The notes under the pieces: model-generated
The model's input: the letters and a program-made list of their open reading frames with translations, nothing else
The model's database searches: none
What the model was told of the DNA's origin: nothing
Position numbers and translations under genes: made by a program
DNA from: Rhizobium vallis
GTDB lineage: Bacteria > Pseudomonadota > Alphaproteobacteria > Rhizobiales > Rhizobiaceae
NCBI RefSeq assembly: GCF_003985155.1
Contig: NZ_ML133695.1
Coordinates: 62,001 to 126,000 of the forward strand
Length of the DNA: 64,000 nt
Direction of reading: 5' to 3'
Part shown: positions 59,672-64,000 of the stretch, in pieces
Layout of the letters: each line of letters begins with the position of its first letter
How positions within the stretch are numbered: position 1 is the first letter of the stretch

Positions 59672-60654
59672 GCGCGAACGGAAACGTGAAGCCGCTGCTT
59701 TCCGCCGAGGCGCTGACCAAGAACTTCGTCGTCGGCAAAACCGTCTGGCCGGGTTCGGGCCGCACCCTGCATGCCGTCGACGAAATCAGCCTCGATGTCT
59801 ATCCCGGCGAGACACTTGGCCTGGTCGGAGAATCCGGCAGCGGCAAATCCACGCTCGGCCGCTGCCTGACACGGCTCTACGATATCACCGCCGGCCGGCT
59901 GACCTTCGACGGCCAGGATATTTCGAAAGCAGAGAAGCGCGCGCTTACACCAGTACGGCGCAGGATGCAGATGATCTTCCAGGATCCCTCGTCCTCGCTC
60001 AATCCGCGCCGCAAGGTGCGCGACATGCTGGGTGAGGTCCTGAAGGTGCACGACATCGTCAAGGGAACGGCAATCGACGACCGGCTGGCCGAACTGATGG
60101 AAACAGTCGGCCTGCGCCGCGAATTTCTCGACCGCTACCCGCACGAATTCTCCGGTGGCCAGCGCCAGCGCATCGGCATCGCCCGCGCGCTCGCCGTCGA
60201 GCCGGCGCTGATCGTTGCCGACGAGCCGGTGTCAGCGCTCGACGTTTCGGTGCAGGCGCAGATCGTCAACCTGTTCGCCGACCTGCGCCAGCAGCTGAAC
60301 CTCACCTATGTCTTCATCGCCCATGACCTGGCCGTGGTTCGCCAGGTATCGAGCCGGGTGGCGGTCATGTATCTCGGATCGATCGTCGAGGTCGGCGAGA
60401 CGGATGCGCTGTTCGGCACGCCGCGTCATCCCTATACGCAGGCGCTGCTTTCGGCCGTTCCCCAGCCGCACAACCGCGGCAGACAGGGGCGCATCCTGCT
60501 CGAGGGCGAGATTCCGAGCCCGCTCGATCCGCCCAAGGGCTGCAAATTCTCGACCCGCTGCCCGCACGCGAAGCCGCTTTGCCACGAGGTCCGGCCGCAA
60601 TTGGCCGGCGAAGCCGGCCGCCACACCGTCGCCTGCCATTTTCCGCTTGCGTGA
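59668..60654 (+). CDS. Dipeptide ABC transporter ATP-binding protein (DppF type)
   Basis: A 328-residue ATPase: Walker A GESGSGKST, Q-loop IFQDPSSSLNPRRKV, signature FSGGQRQRIGIARAL, Walker B LIVADEPVSALDVSVQ, switch FIAHDLAVV and the C-terminal cysteine-rich tail GCKFSTRCPHAKPLCHE. ATG 59668 overlaps the DppD-type stop. It is the last transporter gene; 199 bases separate it from the dehydrogenase. Confidence 0.92.
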   Translation: MSANGNVKPLLSAEALTKNFVVGKTVWPGSGRTLHAVDEISLDVYPGETLGLVGESGSGKSTLGRCLTRLYDITAGRLTFDGQDISKAEKRALTPVRRRMQMIFQDPSSSLNPRRKVRDMLGEVLKVHDIVKGTAIDDRLAELMETVGLRREFLDRYPHEFSGGQRQRIGIARALAVEPALIVADEPVSALDVSVQAQIVNLFADLRQQLNLTYVFIAHDLAVVRQVSSRVAVMYLGSIVEVGETDALFGTPRHPYTQALLSAVPQPHNRGRQGRILLEGEIPSPLDPPKGCKFSTRCPHAKPLCHEVRPQLAGEAGRHTVACHFPLA

Positions 60655-60853
60655 AGGCTCAGACGGTTCGCGCCCAAATCCTGCTTCAACATGGTAGTCT
60701 GTTTGCGGACCGCCCGCTCCCGACAGCGTTGACGACAGCAGCTCCGCAAAACGGCGCAGCGGTTTTTCAAGTCCGCAATTGCGCAAACACGAAAAGAGAT
60801 AGAGCATCGCCGTGACTCGAAGAAAACGGAAATGGTAATCTGAGGAGACAGTC

Positions 60854-62308
60854 ATGGAATTGAAGGACGTAACATTGTTTCGGCAGGCCGCCTTGGTTGG
60901 CGGCAATTGGATCGAAGCCCGTGCGGACAATGCGATCGGGGTGGACAATCCGGCGACCGGCGAGATCATCGGCCGGGTTCCCAACCTGGGTGCCGCAGAG
61001 ACCAAAACGGCGATTGCCGCAGCCGCTACCGCGCAGAAGGAATGGGCGGGGCGCACCGCCAAGGAACGCTCAGTGATCCTGCGGCGCTGGTTCGAGCTGA
61101 TGATGGCAAATCAGGACGATCTCGGCCGCATCCTGACAGCCGAACAGGGCAAGCCGCTCCCCGAAGCCAAGGGCGAGATCGCCTATGGTGCAAGCTTCAT
61201 CGAATGGTTTGCCGAGGAGGCGCGGCGCGTCTATGGCGACATCGTTCCCGGCCATCAGAAGGACAAGCGCATCCTTGTCATGAAGCAGCCGATCGGCGTC
61301 GTCGCCGCCATCACCCCTTGGAATTTCCCGAATGCGATGATCACCCGCAAGGCTGGACCGGCCTTTGCCGCCGGCTGCGCCATGGTGCTGAAGCCGGCCT
61401 CGCAGACGCCGTTTTCGGCGATCGCCATCGCCATCCTCGCCGAACGCGCCGGTTTCCCCAAGGGCCTGTTCAGCGTGCTCACAGGCTCGGCGCGCGCCAT
61501 CGGCGGCGAGATGACCGCAAGCCCCGTCGTGCGCAAGCTGACCTTCACCGGCTCGACCGAAGTCGGCGCCGAGCTTTACAAACAGAGCGCCCCGACCATC
61601 AAGAAGCTCGGGCTGGAACTCGGCGGCAATGCGCCTTTCATCGTCTTCGACGATGCCGATCTCGATGCCGCCGTCGAAGGCGCGCTGATCGCCAAGTTCC
61701 GCAACAACGGCCAGACCTGCGTCTGCGCCAACCGGCTCTATGTGCAGGAGGGCGTCTATGACGCCTTTGCCGAGAAGCTGTCGAAGGCGGTCGGCGGTCT
61801 GAAAACAGGCAACGGTTTCGACGAAGGCATTAATCTCGGTCCGCTGATCGATGAATCGGCCCTTGCCAAGGTCGAAGAGCACGTCGCCGATGCGCTTTCC
61901 AAGGGCGGCCGCGTCATTTCCGGCGGTCATCGCCACCCCCTCGGCGGACGCTTCTACGAGGCGACCGTGCTGGCCGACGTCACCGCCGCCATGGCCGTCG
62001 CCCGGGAAGAGACCTTCGGGCCGGTCGCTCCCCTCTTCCGCTTCAAGGATGAGGCCGATGTGATTGCCCAGGCCAATGACACCGAGTTCGGCCTCGCCTC
62101 CTATTTCTACGCCAAGGATCTTTCCCGTGTCTTCCGTGTCGCAGAAGCGCTGGAATACGGCATGGTCGGCGTCAACACCGGGCTGATCTCGACGGCCGAA
62201 GCCCCCTTCGGCGGCGTCAAGCTCTCCGGCCTCGGCCGCGAAGGCTCGAAATACGGCATCGAGGAATTCACCGAAATCAAATATGTCTGCCTCGGCGGCA
62301 TCGCCTGA
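60854..62308 (+). CDS. gabD: NAD(P)-dependent succinate-semialdehyde dehydrogenase
   Basis: A 484-residue aldehyde dehydrogenase. The catalytic glutamate lies in GLELGGNAPFIVFDDADLDA and the catalytic cysteine in NNGQTCVCANRLYVQ near residue 289; the cofactor region is PWNFPNAMITRKAGPAFAAG and the tail is GREGSKYGIEEFTEIKYVCL. Sequence is of the GabD branch, which oxidises succinate semialdehyde to succinate in the gamma-aminobutyrate pathway. ATG 60854 follows GAGGAGACA. It lies 199 bases after the peptide transporter with its own leader, so it may or may not share the operon's control. Confidence 0.9.
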   Translation: MELKDVTLFRQAALVGGNWIEARADNAIGVDNPATGEIIGRVPNLGAAETKTAIAAAATAQKEWAGRTAKERSVILRRWFELMMANQDDLGRILTAEQGKPLPEAKGEIAYGASFIEWFAEEARRVYGDIVPGHQKDKRILVMKQPIGVVAAITPWNFPNAMITRKAGPAFAAGCAMVLKPASQTPFSAIAIAILAERAGFPKGLFSVLTGSARAIGGEMTASPVVRKLTFTGSTEVGAELYKQSAPTIKKLGLELGGNAPFIVFDDADLDAAVEGALIAKFRNNGQTCVCANRLYVQEGVYDAFAEKLSKAVGGLKTGNGFDEGINLGPLIDESALAKVEEHVADALSKGGRVISGGHRHPLGGRFYEATVLADVTAAMAVAREETFGPVAPLFRFKDEADVIAQANDTEFGLASYFYAKDLSRVFRVAEALEYGMVGVNTGLISTAEAPFGGVKLSGLGREGSKYGIEEFTEIKYVCLGGIA

Positions 62309-62359
62309 GGCCAGCGATCCGGTCGCCGAAGGACAAGAGATAGTTCTGCGCGTTCGCCC

Positions 62360-64000
62360 TCAGCGGGGCGCGCAGGACAGTCCTTCTCCGCTTTGCTTTG
62401 CGGCAAGAGCGGCGAGCAGTTTTTTCCAGTTTTCGTCGTGTTTTGCGACATTATCTTGATCAGCCCAGGCCTTGACCGACCTGGCCGCGTCGCCGTCCTC
62501 GTAGTTTTCCGCGATATCGCTGTGCAGCGCCAGGACCAGCGTTTCGACGTCCCGGGCAGAGAGGATTTCGGTCTGCGACGTGTTCTCCGGGTTGGTGAAG
62601 GAGAGCGAATTGGGCAGCAGCCAATGCGTTCCGATCCCGCCGTCCCTGTAAACGCGCGGCATGGTGATCTCGTGGATGCTGACCTCCGAATGATGATCGC
62701 AGTAGAGCTTCTCGATCGCCGCGCGAAGCTCCGTCTCCAGCCCGAGGCCGAGCTGGCCGCCGGCGCCGAGCACCGAGCCGAAACCAAAACTCTCGCTGTA
62801 GCGGCCCGCCGAGGCCGAGACGTCGGCGATGACGACATGCAGCGGCGGCAGCGCCTGCGAGGGCGCCGACCGGAAGGCATCACGGATGGAATAGTAGAGC
62901 GTCATGGCGCCACGGTTTTCGACAGCTCCGCCGTCGGTGACCCAGTATCGCTTCCCCATTTGGCCGGGGGTCTCGATGTCGATCGCCGCATCGGGAAAGA
63001 CCGGCGGAAAGTTTGCGCTGAGCGCCGCGGCGCGCCCGATCGATATGTCAGCATTGTCGAGCGTGACGAGCTGCATGTGCAGCGATCCGTCCTCCGGCGG
63101 AGGCGCCGGCGCGGCAAGATTGGTCAGCACCAGCCGCCCGCCCGCCTGCGCCGCATCCAGGAATTGGCGGCATTGCGTCGCCTTCTCGGGCAGCGAAAGG
63201 CTCGGATCGACGTCGCAGAAAGGGCTGTTGCCGGAAGAAGGGCGGTCGGCAGAAAAAGATCCGACAATCGCGGTGTTGAGCATCAGGCCGAAGGATGGCG
63301 CTTCCATCGTTGCGGCGCCCATCTCGCAGACGAACGATTCGGAGAGAATGGCGCCCAGTCTTGACCGCGCCGGGGTCCAACCGTTGGTGCTCTGATCCCC
63401 CGTCTTGGCTTCATGGCAGGCCGAAGACGCCCAGTGCCAGCGGCCGAAGGCGAAGCGCATGTCGCTCGCGCCATCGATCACCTGTTCGATGAAGGGCATT
63501 GCCATGGCCTGCGAGAAATCATCCCATGCCTTGACGTCCAGGGAGTCGCGCGGCCGGCGAAGTTCCTTCTCGTGAAGCGCGAAATAGCCGAGTGCGGCGC
63601 TGCCGCCCGACACGCCGCTGACCAGCATGACGTTGCAGATCTGGTCGTGTTCGGCCAGCCCCCGCAACAGCGAGGCGGTGTAGATCGCCGCCCGCGTGCC
63701 GCCGCCGGAGGCGACGACCGCAATTCTCGGCGTGGTGGGCTGGAGGGTCGCGCAGCTCTCGCCGTTGCGCTCACCGCTTGCAAACAAGAATGCTGCCGGC
63801 TGTTTGCCCACATGCCGTTCGGAACGGATCGCAAGTTCCGGCGGCTGGATCGCCCACAGGAAGCTGAAGGCAGCGGGACCACCGATCAGGCCATAGGCGA
63901 GAGCGCCGACGAGGGCGGGATAGACGAGCGTCGAACGCTGGAAATTGCGCAAGCTGGCAAGCAGGTCTCCTGCCGGAGCCTGATCGACGGGCAGGCGCTC
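62360..64000 (-). CDS. Patatin-like phospholipase, membrane-anchored (start outside window)
   Basis: At least 547 codons; the frame stays open to base 64000, so the true start is probably beyond the window (an internal start at 63952 is a TTG). A hydrophobic segment (STLVYPALVGALAYGLIGGP) lies near the visible N-terminus. The patatin domain has the oxyanion motif VASGGGTRAAIYTASLLRG, the nucleophile GVSGGSAALGYFA (GxSxG) and the catalytic aspartate in VTDGGAVENRG. It hydrolyses acyl chains from lipids at a membrane. It is convergent with gabD. The role is unknown. Confidence 0.85.
   Translation of the reverse strand, partial: ERLPVDQAPAGDLLASLRNFQRSTLVYPALVGALAYGLIGGPAAFSFLWAIQPPELAIRSERHVGKQPAAFLFASGERNGESCATLQPTTPRIAVVASGGGTRAAIYTASLLRGLAEHDQICNVMLVSGVSGGSAALGYFALHEKELRRPRDSLDVKAWDDFSQAMAMPFIEQVIDGASDMRFAFGRWHWASSACHEAKTGDQSTNGWTPARSRLGAILSESFVCEMGAATMEAPSFGLMLNTAIVGSFSADRPSSGNSPFCDVDPSLSLPEKATQCRQFLDAAQAGGRLVLTNLAAPAPPPEDGSLHMQLVTLDNADISIGRAAALSANFPPVFPDAAIDIETPGQMGKRYWVTDGGAVENRGAMTLYYSIRDAFRSAPSQALPPLHVVIADVSASAGRYSESFGFGSVLGAGGQLGLGLETELRAAIEKLYCDHHSEVSIHEITMPRVYRDGGIGTHWLLPNSLSFTNPENTSQTEILSARDVETLVLALHSDIAENYEDGDAARSVKAWADQDNVAKHDENWKKLLAALAAKQSGEGLSCAPR

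Noticed and set aside
1..64000. tRNA, rRNA or CRISPR loci
   Set aside because: Gaps between genes were read for clover-leaf arms and for regularly spaced repeats; none was seen, although a by-eye search can miss a tRNA.

Overview
The window looks like a stretch of a fast-growing rhizobial alphaproteobacterial genome (Rhizobium leguminosarum/etli type). It is GC-rich. It carries a proline-betaine (stachydrine-type) uptake and demethylation locus, RhiA-like rhizosphere proteins beside a LuxI/LuxR quorum-sensing pair, many solute-binding-protein transporters, and four cyclic-di-GMP enzymes. No rRNA, tRNA, CRISPR array or phage was recognised; one decayed IS66-type remnant is present. The assignment rests on gene content and sequence resemblance only; no database search was possible.

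Layout. 1-4.9 kb: proline betaine locus, with a partial flavin demethylase divergent from a TetR regulator, a pyrroline-5-carboxylate reductase-like gene and a three-gene quaternary-amine ABC transporter closed by a strong hairpin. 4.9-6.0 kb: about 1.1 kb with no convincing gene but with two tandem hairpins. 6.0-9.6 kb: AraC regulator, then a FdhF/YdeP-type molybdopterin oxidoreductase coupled to a small winged-helix-like protein. 9.7-14.9 kb: two membrane c-di-GMP enzymes and a HAMP-like fragment. 15.4-17.0 kb: DUF4142 protein, cupredoxin and ECF sigma factor operon. 18.5-21.9 kb: GGDEF-EAL protein followed by an orphan sugar-binding protein. 22-24.8 kb: quinone oxidoreductase/TetR pair, a hydrolase and a frameshifted carboxymuconolactone decarboxylase. 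25-27.5 kb: three Tad pilus minor-component genes. 27.6-32.1 kb: hypotheticals, LysR with a frameshifted SDR, a SnoaL-like protein and the IS66 remnant. 32.3-43.5 kb: amino-acid catabolism island with a second P5C-reductase-like gene, omega-aminotransferase, diaminopropionate ammonia-lyase, carbamoylase, M20 amidohydrolase, DadA and alanine racemase, with four local regulators. 43.5-49.9 kb: orphan ribbon-helix-helix protein, LuxR/LuxI, an XRE regulator, two RhiA paralogues, two tiny ORFs and an asparagine-synthetase-like enzyme. 49.9-51.7 kb: PAS-GGDEF-EAL. 51.9-62.3 kb: AmiC/AmiR-like sensor-antiterminator heading a proline iminopeptidase, a dipeptide ABC transporter and succinate-semialdehyde dehydrogenase. 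62.4 kb to the end: patatin-like lipase, truncated by the window edge.

Two loci stand out as possible undescribed systems. (a) The locus rhiA - rhiA paralogue - two small ORFs - hairpin - asparagine-synthetase-like ATP-dependent enzyme, beside a quorum-sensing pair, is arranged like a modified-peptide operon but does not fit lasso-peptide rules. (b) An intrinsic terminator sits alone in the leader of the amiC-amiR-led peptide-uptake operon, suggesting ligand-controlled antitermination of peptide scavenging.

Three otherwise intact genes (near 24,586, 30,934 and 55,213) are broken by one- or two-base indels. These could be real pseudogenes or base-calling errors; the one in the dipeptide-binding protein would disable an otherwise complete operon.
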